Source of the DNA: Cloacibacterium sp046296655
GTDB taxonomy: Bacteria > Bacteroidota > Bacteroidia > Flavobacteriales > Weeksellaceae
Length of the DNA: 64,000 bases
NCBI GenBank assembly: GCA_046296655.1
Contig: JBKBLE010000006.1
Coordinates: 1-64,000, forward strand
Reading direction: 5' to 3'
The notes below the pieces were generated by a model. The model was not told the DNA's origin and searched no databases. It was given only the letters and a program-made list of their open reading frames with translations. This document shows, piece by piece, positions 43,177 through 50,451 of this stretch. Positions within the stretch are counted from its first letter, which is position 1. Each line of letters opens with the position of its first letter. The position numbers and the translations under genes were made by a program.

Positions 43177-43761
43177 CATTAAGATTTTGAAATTTCAAAA
43201 TTAATTAAGAGATTAAGAACATTAAGTTTAAAAACTAAAGTTTTTAAAATGACAAAAAAGAAAGTAACTCAATTATCATATGAAATAATAGGACTTGCCA
43301 TAAAAGTTCATAAAGAACTTGGCGCTGGTTTATTAGAAAGTATATATGAGGATTGTTTAAAATATGAGTTAGAAAAAAATGGCTATGACGTGAAACAACA
43401 GTTAACTGTTCCTATTATTTATGATAATAAAATTATGGAAACTAAATTAGTTGTTGATTTGTTGGTAAATGACACCATTGTTGTTGAATTAAAAGCAATT
43501 GAAGAAACATTACCAATTCATGAAGCTCAACTCCTAACATACATGAAAGTTCTAAAAAAACCACAAGGATTATTAATAAATTTTTTCTCCAAAAACATCA
43601 CAAAATCCATGAAGCCTTTTGTTAATGAATATTTTAACATGCTTCCTGATTGATTTTTGATTTATCAAAAAAACTTAATTATCTTAATACCTTAATGGTA
43701 AAAAATAAAATCTTATTTTTTTAAAAATGCATAAGCTTAAAATAGAAACTAAAGAATTAAC
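43177..43761. repeat. Repeat copy B, interrupted by the GxxExxY gene
   Basis: The left part (43177-43227) matches copy A up to AACATTAAGT. The right part (from about 43654, TTTTGATTTATCAAAA, to 43761) matches its second half, including ACCTTAATGGTAAAAA and AAAATAGAAACTAAAG. In between, the short middle segment of copies A, C and D (about 35 bases) is replaced by the complete GxxExxY gene. Confidence 0.82.
43249..43653 (+). CDS. GxxExxY family protein (PD-(D/E)XK nuclease-like)
   Basis: A 134-residue protein with the family motif G27-L-L-E30-S-I-Y33. D70 in LVVDLLVND, E80-L-K82 in VVELKAIE and EAQLLTYMK (Q93...Y) form the core of a PD-(D/E)XK nuclease fold. The biochemical function of the family is unknown. 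Here the gene is bounded on both sides by halves of a 170-bp repeat and sits between genes of a salvage operon, as expected of a mobile or selfish unit. It has no obvious promoter box; the upstream spacer is repeat sequence. Confidence 0.88.
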   Translation: MTKKKVTQLSYEIIGLAIKVHKELGAGLLESIYEDCLKYELEKNGYDVKQQLTVPIIYDNKIMETKLVVDLLVNDTIVVELKAIEETLPIHEAQLLTYMKVLKKPQGLLINFFSKNITKSMKPFVNEYFNMLPD

Positions 43762-43932
43762 CATTAAGATTTTGAAATTTCAAAATTAATTAAGGAATTA
43801 AGAACATTAAGTGAAAAATAATGGAGTTGCAATTACTTAAAAATGTTTTTTTGATTTATCAAAAATACTTAATGGTAAAAAATAAAAATCTTAATTTTAA
43901 AAATGTATAAACTTAAAATAGAAACTAATGAA
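43762..43932. repeat. Direct repeat copy C (about 171 bp)
   Basis: Nearly identical to copy A across its length, with the perfect palindrome ATTTTGAAATTTCAAAAT, ATGGAGTTGCAATTACTTAA and CTTAATGGTAAAAAATAAAA. It follows copy B without a gap. Confidence 0.85.
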
Positions 43933-44099
43933 ATTAAGATTTTGGAGTTTCAAAATTAATTAAGAGATTAAGAATATTAAGTGAAAATAATGGAGTTGCA
44001 ATTACTTAAAAATATTTTTTGATTTATCAAAAAAACTTAATTTTCTTAATACCTTAATAAATACTTAATGGTAAAAAATAAAAATCTTAATTTTAAAAA
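43933..44099. repeat. Direct repeat copy D (about 167 bp), leading into the RapZ-like gene
   Basis: Same order of elements, but the palindrome has two changes (ATTTTGGAGTTTCAAAAT), one T is missing in the T-run and a few extra bases appear near ACCTTAATAAATACTTAATG. Its right end runs into the start of the next gene: ATGAATAAACTAAACATAGA resembles ATGTATAAACTTAAAATAGA at the end of copy C. With copies B and C this fills the 446 bases between the GxxExxY stop and the next gene. Confidence 0.8.
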
Positions 44100-44510
44100 A
44101 TGAATAAACTAAACATAGACATTTACAGTTTTTCTTATAAAAAAGGTGGAATACCAGTAGACAACAGCGGAAATGGCGGCGGTTTTGTATTCGATTGCAG
44201 AGGAATTCTCAATCCAGGAAGAATAGAAGAATACAAACCTCAAACTGGCAATGATAAAGGCGTTCAAGAATTTCTAGAAACCAAAACTGAAATGCCTCAA
44301 TTTATAGACCTCATCAAAAATTTAGTAAGCATTACCATCAATGATTATATCGCTCGTGGTTTTGACCATTTGCAAATTGCTTTTGGTTGTACTGGTGGGC
44401 AACACAGAAGTGTGTATTGCGCCATTAAACTAGGCGAATTTTTGCAGGAAAAATATCCGGAATTGGTAAATGTTAAGGTAACGCATAACGAACAACCTCA
44501 ACTTAATTAA
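44100..44510 (+). CDS. Stand-alone RapZ C-terminal domain protein
   Basis: A 136-residue protein matching only the C-terminal half of RapZ. FDCRGILNPG (31-40) and GCTGGQHRSV (96-105) are the two hallmarks; the N-terminal kinase-like P-loop domain is absent. In E. coli the C-terminal domain binds glucosamine-6-phosphate and the small RNA GlmZ. Here, between an AmgK-like kinase and a MurU-like enzyme, it may sense or handle an amino-sugar phosphate; an RNA role cannot be judged. It is separated from the kinase by the repeats but only 29 bases from the next gene. Confidence 0.88.
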   Translation: MNKLNIDIYSFSYKKGGIPVDNSGNGGGFVFDCRGILNPGRIEEYKPQTGNDKGVQEFLETKTEMPQFIDLIKNLVSITINDYIARGFDHLQIAFGCTGGQHRSVYCAIKLGEFLQEKYPELVNVKVTHNEQPQLN

Positions 44511-44539
44511 TAGTGTAAAATCTGCAATATTCATTCTAC

Positions 44540-45259
44540 ATGATTAAGAAAGCGCTCATTTTCGCAGCAGGAAAAGGAACTCGGTTGAAACCTTTTACAG
44601 AGAGTCATCCCAAAGCTTTGGCTTTGGTGAATGATGTTCCGTTGCTGGAAAGAAATATAAAATATCTGCAAAGTTTTGGAGTTACAGAATTTGTGATTAA
44701 TGTGCATCATTTCGGGGAACAAATTGTAGAATTTCTAAAAAAAAACAATCATTTTGGAACCAAAATTGATATTTCTGATGAAAAAGATGAACTTCTAGAA
44801 ACTGGAGGTGGCTTGCTTTTTGCTCAAAAATATCTGGAAAACGAAGAGAATTTCCTGATTATGAATGCTGATATTCTTACCGATTTAAACATTCATGAAT
44901 TGGTAAAATTTCATGAAACGCATCTTCCATTAGCTACTTTGGCAGTTTCGGACAGAAATTCTTCTCGAAAACTTTTCTTCAATTCAGAAATGGTTTTAAA
45001 AGGTTGGATGAACAAGAATTCTGGAGAAACCAAAATGGCAGAATTCAATAGCGACTTTAAAGAGTTGGCTTTCAGCGGAATACATTGTGTCAATTCTTCT
45101 ATCTTTGACAAAATAAAAAGAAGAGGAAAATTTTCTATCATGGAAGAATATTTGGATTTAATGTTTGAAAATAACATCTTAGGATTTCAGCACGAAGCCA
45201 GATTAATAGATGTAGGAAGACCCGAATCTGTGACAGAAGCAGAAAAATATTTTAAATAA
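44540..45259 (+). CDS. Sugar-1-phosphate nucleotidyltransferase (MurU-like)
   Basis: A 239-residue GT-A fold nucleotidyltransferase. FAAGKGTRLKPFT (8-20) is the NTP-binding loop with its Arg, HPKALALV (23-30) contains the catalytic Lys25, ETGGGL positions the base and sugar, and MNADIL (108-113) binds metal. In the AmgK/MurU route such an enzyme makes UDP-MurNAc from MurNAc-1-phosphate; a different hexosamine-1-phosphate is possible. It is probably co-transcribed with the RapZ-like gene. Confidence 0.87.
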   Translation: MIKKALIFAAGKGTRLKPFTESHPKALALVNDVPLLERNIKYLQSFGVTEFVINVHHFGEQIVEFLKKNNHFGTKIDISDEKDELLETGGGLLFAQKYLENEENFLIMNADILTDLNIHELVKFHETHLPLATLAVSDRNSSRKLFFNSEMVLKGWMNKNSGETKMAEFNSDFKELAFSGIHCVNSSIFDKIKRRGKFSIMEEYLDLMFENNILGFQHEARLIDVGRPESVTEAEKYFK

Positions 45260-45263
45260 ATGA

Positions 45264-45312
45264 ACCATTAAGGTTTCAAATAAATTTTGAAAATCGTTAA
45301 GAAATTAATGGT
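45264..45312. repeat. Small palindromic spacer element related to the 43 kb repeats
   Basis: ACCATTAA (45264-45271) and TTAATGGT (45305-45312) bound a spacer containing AATTTTGAAAA and CGTTAAGAAATT. The same ACCATTAAG/CTTAATGGT ends occur in repeats A-D, so it looks like a reduced relative. Confidence 0.6.
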
Positions 45313-45337
45313 AAAATAAAACTAAATTTTAAAAAAA

Positions 45338-46057
45338 ATGCTAGACGATAACGCATCAGAAGATAAAAGATTACAAGAAAGTTTAAGACAAAAAACTTGG
45401 GACGAAACCGTAACTAAAGACTCTTGGATGGTTTTCAAAGTGATGTCTGAATTTGTAGATGGCTACGAAAAATTAGCCAAAATAGGACCTTGTGTTTCAA
45501 TTTTCGGTTCTGCAAGGTTAAAACCAGAAGATCCTTATTATCAAATGGCGGTAGATATTGCCAGAAAAATTACAGAAATTGGTTTCGGTGTTATTACAGG
45601 AGGCGGTCCTGGAATTATGGAAGCAGGAAACAAAGGAGCGAGAGAAGGCAACGGAAAATCCATTGGATTAAACATAGAATTACCATTTGAACAAAATTTT
45701 AATCCTTTTATAGATAAACATTACTCGATTAATTTTGATTACTTTTTCGTAAGAAAAGTGATGTTTGTGAAGTATTCTCAAGGCTTTATTGTTTTACCGG
45801 GAGGTTTCGGAACGCTAGATGAACTTTCGGAAGCGTTAACATTAATTCAGACGCAAAAAATCGGCAGATTCCCAATTGTTTTGGTGGGAACAGAATTTTG
45901 GAGCGGACTTCTGGATTGGTTTACCGGAACTTTGCTGAAAAATCATTTAATTAAAGAAGAAGATTTAAGTCTTTTCCGAGTGGTAGATACAGCAGATGAA
46001 GCCGTGGCTCACATTAAAGCTTTCTACGATAAATACTCTGTAAGCGTAAATTTCTAG
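45338..46057 (+). CDS. LOG family protein (TIGR00730 type)
   Basis: A 239-residue Rossmann-fold protein of the LOG/YgdH group, nucleotide 5'-monophosphate phosphoribohydrolases related to cytokinin-activating enzymes. VSIFGSARLKPED starts the fold, ITGGGPGIMEAGNKGA holds the conserved GGGxGxM, and VLPGGFGTLDELSEAL is the catalytic PGGxGTxxE. A helical N-terminus of about 50 residues precedes it. Its physiological role in Bacteroidota is unclear; nucleotide salvage is likely. Single gene. Confidence 0.92.
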   Translation: MLDDNASEDKRLQESLRQKTWDETVTKDSWMVFKVMSEFVDGYEKLAKIGPCVSIFGSARLKPEDPYYQMAVDIARKITEIGFGVITGGGPGIMEAGNKGAREGNGKSIGLNIELPFEQNFNPFIDKHYSINFDYFFVRKVMFVKYSQGFIVLPGGFGTLDELSEALTLIQTQKIGRFPIVLVGTEFWSGLLDWFTGTLLKNHLIKEEDLSLFRVVDTADEAVAHIKAFYDKYSVSVNF

Positions 46058-46087
46058 AATTTGGCATAAGATTTGACATATTTTATA

Positions 46088-46095
46088 TACATTTG
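46088..46095 (+). promoter_or_regulatory. Bacteroidota -7 promoter box
   Basis: TACATTTG matches TAnnTTTG, 41 bases before the ATG at 46137. Confidence 0.4.
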
Positions 46096-46136
46096 AAAAA
46101 AATACAACTTTGAAAAAAGTATTAAATAAGAAAAAA

Positions 46137-46607
46137 ATGAAAAAATTTATAGGAATAATCGCAATAGGTTTAATCACAATGCTGATGAGTTTTACACTCT
46201 CAGATTTTTATTCTTCTATGACCAAGGTAGATTATGTAGAAGGCAGTAAAACGCTAAAATTCACTACAAAATTAAACTCTGGACACATTGCAGAAGTTTT
46301 AAAAATTAATCCTAATACTACTGCTTTTGAAGCGGAAGTGAAAAGATATGTAAATGACCATTTTGATGTGTATGTAAACGGTCAAAACAAAGCGCTTACG
46401 TTTACCGGAAGTCAAGTGAATGGAGAAAGTGTTTGGGTATATTTCGAAGCGAATGGCGTTTCTGATATTTCTAGCTTAAAAATTAAAAATAATCTTTTAC
46501 TAGAAGCTTATCCTAAACAACTCAACTTGGTAAACATTGCTTATAAAGGTTCTCAAAAAAACATGACCTTTATGCGAGGTAAAGAAGTAAACGAAGTTTC
46601 TTTCTAA
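46137..46607 (+). CDS. DUF6702-like exported protein
   Basis: A 156-residue protein with a signal peptide or N-terminal anchor (KFIGIIAIGLITMLMSF). The mature part begins SDFYSSMTKVDYVEGSKTLKF, a pattern I associate with DUF6702 proteins of Bacteroidota, and continues as beta-rich sequence with ESVWVYFEANGV and LLLEAYPKQLNLVNI. It is probably a periplasmic protein of unknown function. The ATG at 46137 places the signal peptide correctly; a TTG at 46110 would add nine lysine-rich residues. Confidence 0.75.
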   Translation: MKKFIGIIAIGLITMLMSFTLSDFYSSMTKVDYVEGSKTLKFTTKLNSGHIAEVLKINPNTTAFEAEVKRYVNDHFDVYVNGQNKALTFTGSQVNGESVWVYFEANGVSDISSLKIKNNLLLEAYPKQLNLVNIAYKGSQKNMTFMRGKEVNEVSF

Positions 46608-46634
46608 CAACAATTTTTAAACATAAAAGTAAAG

Positions 46635-46658
46635 CCTTACAGAATTTTGTAAGGTTTT
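46635..46658 (+). terminator. Probable rho-independent terminator
   Basis: CCTTACA pairs with TGTAAGG around GAATTT, followed by TTTT, 28 bases after the DUF6702-like gene. Confidence 0.6.
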
Positions 46659-46755
46659 AATGCTCCAAGATGCGAAATCCTGCAAAGAAAAACAAGAAAA
46701 ATTACAATTAATTTACTGATTGTCAGTATGTTGATGCTATTTTAAGGAGTGACTA

Positions 46756-47354
46756 ATGAAATGTTTGATTTTGATAATGTTTTTATTTCTTTTCTCCTGC
46801 AAAGAAAAAGACGAAACAATTGATTTAAAATATGAAGTTTTAAATCAGTTAATTACTGAGGATATAATGAAGAGAGATAAGAATGATGAAAAAAATTATG
46901 TTTATAATATCCAAATAAAAAATGTTTCTTTTCCAGAAAACAAATTGGAAATAATTTTGAAGAACCACCTCCAGGATTATCTATGATGATAAATTATGAT
47001 AAGGATTTCTTAGAAACAGATTCTTTATTTTATAAAACACAAGCAGAAGGATTATAAGATTTTAAATTTGAGAAGTCTAGAATAATTCAAAAAGTAAAAT
47101 ACATAACTTCTAAAGAATTAGAATCTTTCTATTTGAAAACTGGACAAAATTTCTGGAAAGAGTTTAGTCATAAATATCCTAACACATGTATCAAAACTTT
47201 TTCTGTTCCGTTTTTTAATAAAGAAAAAAACACTTGCATCGTAACAGTTTCAGCATCTTGTGGTCCACTTTGGGGAGGAGGTTTTATGGGAATTTATAAA
47301 AAAGTAAATGGGAAATGGATTTTAATTGGTCGAAGAGATTCATGGATAAGTTAA
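46756..47354 (+). pseudogene. Broken lipoprotein gene
   Basis: The first 76 codons give a lipoprotein signal (LILIMFLFLFSC with the lipobox Cys) and a charged mature part, then the frame ends at 46986. Near 46959 a one-base shift opens another frame that reads EEPPPGLSMMINYDKDFLE and continues to QAEGL, where TAA at 47055-47057 interrupts it; the same frame then runs to 47354 (FWKEFSHKYP, SASCGPLWGGGFMG). One frameshift and one nonsense change thus separate three matching parts of one roughly 198-residue protein. It is a decaying gene or, less likely, a sequence error. Confidence 0.75.
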
Positions 47355-47363
47355 TTAAATTTT

Positions 47364-47388
47364 AAGAAGCAATATTGCTTCTTTTTTT
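47364..47388 (+). terminator. Rho-independent terminator after the broken lipoprotein gene
   Basis: AAGAAGCAAT/ATTGCTTCTT is a perfect 20-base palindrome followed by a T-run, ten bases after the stop at 47354. Confidence 0.8.
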
Positions 47389-47499
47389 ATTTAAAAACCT
47401 AACAAAAATCACTGAAATCTTTCATATCACTTCATGAGGTATGTTAAGCAGATTGGCGTACCTTTATACCGCCAAAAAAAGCCTAAAAACCTAATTGAA

Positions 47500-47712
47500 A
47501 TGGAATTTACCACATTACAAAAAATTAATAATCTGATAAAAGATTTGCCAGATTATTTAGCAGAGGAATTATTGGAGTATATAGAATACTTGGTATATAA
47601 ATTTCACAAAGACGAAGATTTAAGTGACGAACAAAAAAGAGTAATACTGAGAGGTCTAGAAGATATAAAGTATGGCAGAAGTCATTTGAATGAAATTACA
47701 GAGACAGAGTAA
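47500..47712 (+). CDS. Orphan antitoxin-like small protein
   Basis: A 70-residue protein (92 if translation begins at ATG 47434). MEFTTLQKINNLIKDLPDYL followed by AEELLEYIEYLVYKF resembles the DUF2281/antitoxin N-terminus, and LSDEQKRVILRGLEDIKYGR is the toxin-binding tail of addiction-module proteins. The internal ATG gives the better N-terminus; the 22 extra residues (Arg/Lys/Gly-rich) look untranslated. No toxin gene lies beside it; the next 180 bases hold no gene. Confidence 0.6.
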   Translation: MEFTTLQKINNLIKDLPDYLAEELLEYIEYLVYKFHKDEDLSDEQKRVILRGLEDIKYGRSHLNEITETE

Positions 47713-47880
47713 AAGTTCTTCATATCAAATCAAATTTTTTTTCATTAAAGCTTCAGGTTTCTGAAGTCTTTTTCGTTATGGCATTTTTCTAAAATTCTAC
47801 CAGAAAAATAGTGTAGAAATTCTATTTTGATTTTCTTTTAGCAATTTCAAATTTTTAGAAAATAGTTTGAAATACTTTCT

Positions 47881-47888
47881 TAATTTTG
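47881..47888 (+). promoter_or_regulatory. Bacteroidota -7 promoter box of meaB
   Basis: TAATTTTG matches TAnnTTTG and ends five bases before the ATG at 47894, suggesting a near-leaderless transcript. Confidence 0.45.
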
Positions 47889-47893
47889 TTAAG

Positions 47894-48880
47894 ATGAAAT
47901 TTTCTACAGAAGAACTTTTACAAGGAATATTAGCCCAAGACAAAAGAATTCTTGGGAAAGCCATTACTTTAATCGAAAGTAAAAAGCCAGAGCATAGAGT
48001 TTTGGCTGAAGAACTGCTGAAAAAAATCCTGCCTTATGCCGGAAAATCTGTAAGAATAGGAATTACTGGAGTTCCTGGTGCGGGGAAATCTACATTTATC
48101 GAAAGTTTCGGAAAATTTGCGATTTCTCAAGGCAAAAAAGTGGCGGTTTTAGCCATCGACCCAAGCTCTTCGGTGAATAAAGGTTCTATTCTAGGAGATA
48201 AAACCAGAATGGAAGAATTGGCAAAAGACGAAAACGCATTTATTCGCCCTAGTCCGAGTTCTGGATTTCTAGGCGGAGTTGCCAATACTACTTTTGAAAC
48301 TATGCTTATTTGCGAAGCTGCTGGTTACGATTATATTTTGATAGAAACGGTAGGAGTTGGTCAATCAGAAGTTTTGGTTGCAGATATTTCGGATGTGATT
48401 TTGTTGCTAAAAGTAGTAGGAACTGGTGATGAATTGCAAGGCATCAAAAGAGGTTTGATGGAAATGGTAGATGTTATTTTTATCAATAAAGTACATGAAG
48501 AAAATCTAAAAGAGGCCAGAATGCACCGTTCAGAATTGATTCATGCATTGCAGTTTCAGCACCCGAAAGAAAAAGATTGGAAGGTTCCTGTTTTGTTAGG
48601 TTCCGCTCTTCATAACGAAGGTTTAGATGAGGTTTACGAGAAAATAAATGATTTCATTTCTTTAAAAATAAAAACGGGAAGGCTAGAAGAAGTAAGAAAA
48701 ATTCAAGCCGAAAAACGTTTTGAATATTGGGTTCATCAATATATTTTAAGTGCAACTAAATCCACCCATGAACTTGAAAATCAGTTCGAAAGTCATAAAA
48801 AAAATGCTTCAGAATTGAAGTCTAATCCAAGTTCTGAAGCTAAAATTTTTGTAGAAAGTTTATTGAATAAAAAACTCTAA
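47894..48880 (+). CDS. meaB: Methylmalonyl-CoA mutase-associated GTPase MeaB
   Basis: A 328-residue G3E GTPase that protects and reloads methylmalonyl-CoA mutase with adenosylcobalamin. GITGVPGAGKSTFIES is Walker A, VLAIDPSSSVNKGSILGDK the switch region, RPSPSSGFLGGVA and ETVGVGQSEV the family signatures, and FINKVHEEN the NKxD-like base motif. The ATG at 47894 is chosen over TTG 47867, which would add nine residues. The mutase genes are not in the window. It ends one base before a convergent lipoprotein gene. Confidence 0.95.
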   Translation: MKFSTEELLQGILAQDKRILGKAITLIESKKPEHRVLAEELLKKILPYAGKSVRIGITGVPGAGKSTFIESFGKFAISQGKKVAVLAIDPSSSVNKGSILGDKTRMEELAKDENAFIRPSPSSGFLGGVANTTFETMLICEAAGYDYILIETVGVGQSEVLVADISDVILLLKVVGTGDELQGIKRGLMEMVDVIFINKVHEENLKEARMHRSELIHALQFQHPKEKDWKVPVLLGSALHNEGLDEVYEKINDFISLKIKTGRLEEVRKIQAEKRFEYWVHQYILSATKSTHELENQFESHKKNASELKSNPSSEAKIFVESLLNKKL

Positions 48881-48881
48881 A

Positions 48882-49412
48882 TTATTTCTTAGAAATTTCA
48901 TTTTTCATTAAGTAGCCATTATAAGAAATGGGTTGTCTGTCGTTAGAATCTATAGAAACATAGGCACTACCGTTTTTATAAACTTCTATGTAAATTACTC
49001 TTACATGGTCTACATCTTTAGGAGAAATGGTATACACTAGGTTTCCTTTTTTGTTTAGAATTTTACTCAGGGTAAAATCTTTAGAAGTAAATCGGTAACT
49101 GTTTTTAGAAGTGTCATAACTTGGATTAAACATTCTGCCAAAGTATGGCAAAGTCACATCTAGCTCTTTTTCTTTCAAAACCACAGTATAACCATAATCT
49201 AAATCTAGCATTCTAGCCGAATTACCGTTTGGCATAGAATTCATGATATTAATTACATCATAGTTAGTAGGATTGGCTCTCTCTGCCATAAAAGTAAACT
49301 GATTAGAAGTTGTAATTTCCTCTAAAGTTTTGGGGTCCATATTGATTTGTGACGTACACGAATATAAAAAAGAGAGTAATCCAAAGAAACTCAAATAAAT
49401 TAATTTTTTCAT
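48882..49412 (-). CDS. DUF4251-like lipoprotein
   Basis: A 176-residue predicted lipoprotein: the signal LSFFGLLSFLYSC ends in a lipobox Cys (residue 19). The mature part has FTFMAERANPTNYDVINI, DYGYTVVLKEKELDVTLPYF and GRMF, then SKDFTLSKILNKKGN, which I associate with DUF4251, periplasmic beta-rich proteins of unknown function common in Bacteroidota. It is divergent from the M48 protease gene, with promoter-like boxes for both in the 152-base spacer. Confidence 0.8.
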   Translation of the reverse strand: MKKLIYLSFFGLLSFLYSCTSQINMDPKTLEEITTSNQFTFMAERANPTNYDVINIMNSMPNGNSARMLDLDYGYTVVLKEKELDVTLPYFGRMFNPSYDTSKNSYRFTSKDFTLSKILNKKGNLVYTISPKDVDHVRVIYIEVYKNGSAYVSIDSNDRQPISYNGYLMKNEISKK

Positions 49413-49451
49413 AATATATAGGGTGTTGAGTTAAACTATTAATTATCAATA

Positions 49452-49459
49452 CAAATTTA
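49452..49459 (-). promoter_or_regulatory. Bacteroidota -7 promoter box of the DUF4251-like gene
   Basis: On the minus strand this is TAAATTTG, 39 bases before the start at 49412. Confidence 0.4.
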
Positions 49460-49532
49460 ATGCAAAACTATCACGATTTGATTTCTTTTTTATATAATTT
49501 CTACATAATTATGAATGGAATAAAATTTGTTT

Positions 49533-49540
49533 TAAATTTG
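49533..49540 (+). promoter_or_regulatory. Bacteroidota -7 promoter box of the M48 protease gene
   Basis: TAAATTTG, 24 bases before the ATG at 49565. It supports that start over the longer reading from 49460. Confidence 0.45.
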
Positions 49541-49564
49541 TTAAAAATATTAAATCACAAAAAC

Positions 49565-50374
49565 ATGAAAATAAAAACTATTATTGCTACCGGAGCCGTT
49601 TCTTTAGCATTAGTTGCTTGTGTTACCAATCCAATTACAGGTAGAAAATCGGTACAAATTGTAGGAAATGACCAACTCTCTGCAATGGGAGTGCAAGAAT
49701 ATCAAACAGCGCTTTCTAAAGCTAAAGTCATCACCAATACTACTGATGCAAATCGAGTAAAAAATGTAGGAATTAGAATAAAAAATGCTGCGACTAATTA
49801 TTATAAAAGCATAGGTAGAGAAGCAGATTTACAAGGGTATAACTGGGAGTTTAATTTATTGGAAGACAAACAGTTAAACGCTTGGTGTATGCCTGGTGGA
49901 AAAGTAGCTTTCTACACAGGAATTATGCCTGTTTGTAAAGACGAAACAGGTATTGCTGTAGTAATGGGACACGAAGTTTCTCACGCTCTTGCAGGTCATG
50001 GAAATGAAAGAATTTCTCAAGCGATGATAGCACAATATGGTGGTGCGATTGCCGGAGGTGTAATTTCGAATGATAAATTACAACAAATTTTTAAAGTTGC
50101 ATATCCAATAGGAGCGCAAGTTGCTCTTCTTAAATATGGAAGAAGTCAAGAATTAGAAGCAGATCAAATGGGATTATATATCATGGCAATGGCTGGATAT
50201 GATCCAAGACAATCCCTTCCTTTCTGGGAAAGAATGGAAGCTCAAGCTGCCAATTCGCAAAGACCACCAGAATTTTTATCAACTCACCCAAGTCCAGATA
50301 CTAGAAGATCAGACTTAAATAAACATATGACCAAAGCGCTTGAATATTATAAACAAGCTGGTGGAAAAATGTAA
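49565..50374 (+). CDS. M48 family metalloprotease lipoprotein
   Basis: A 269-residue zinc protease of the M48/Ste24-like family. IATGAVSLALVAC is a lipoprotein signal; CVTNPITGRKSVQIV follows at the mature N-terminus, the usual motif of this branch. GHEVSHALAGHGNER holds the zinc-binding HExxH, and SQELEADQMGLYIMA the third ligand Glu. LNAWCMPGGKVAFYTGI precedes the active site. It is related to the periplasmic quality-control proteases BepA/LoiP. The shorter start is used because it gives a proper lipoprotein signal. Confidence 0.93.
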   Translation: MKIKTIIATGAVSLALVACVTNPITGRKSVQIVGNDQLSAMGVQEYQTALSKAKVITNTTDANRVKNVGIRIKNAATNYYKSIGREADLQGYNWEFNLLEDKQLNAWCMPGGKVAFYTGIMPVCKDETGIAVVMGHEVSHALAGHGNERISQAMIAQYGGAIAGGVISNDKLQQIFKVAYPIGAQVALLKYGRSQELEADQMGLYIMAMAGYDPRQSLPFWERMEAQAANSQRPPEFLSTHPSPDTRRSDLNKHMTKALEYYKQAGGKM

Positions 50375-50451
50375 ATAATTTAAAATAATAATTAAAACCT
50401 TCTTAAATTTTTTTAAATTTGAGAAGGTTTTATTTTAAAAATACGTTAAAA

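Noticed and set aside
43059..43204. Two overlapping mini-ORFs (28 and 20 codons, ATGA overlap) in repeat copy A, with similar ones at 43821-43910, 43727-43789 and 43903-43959.
   Set aside because: In copy D the first mini-ORF is stopped after ten codons by a missing T. Lengths vary and composition is that of the AT-rich repeat, so they are more likely chance frames than conserved peptides.
43001..44099. The repeat array considered as a CRISPR.
   Set aside because: Units are about 170 bp, contiguous and without unique spacers, and no cas genes are present.
47434..47499. Twenty-two-residue N-terminal extension of the antitoxin-like protein.
   Set aside because: The extension is basic and low in structure, while MEFTTLQKINNL at 47500 matches the usual start of this type. 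The upstream ATG remains possible.
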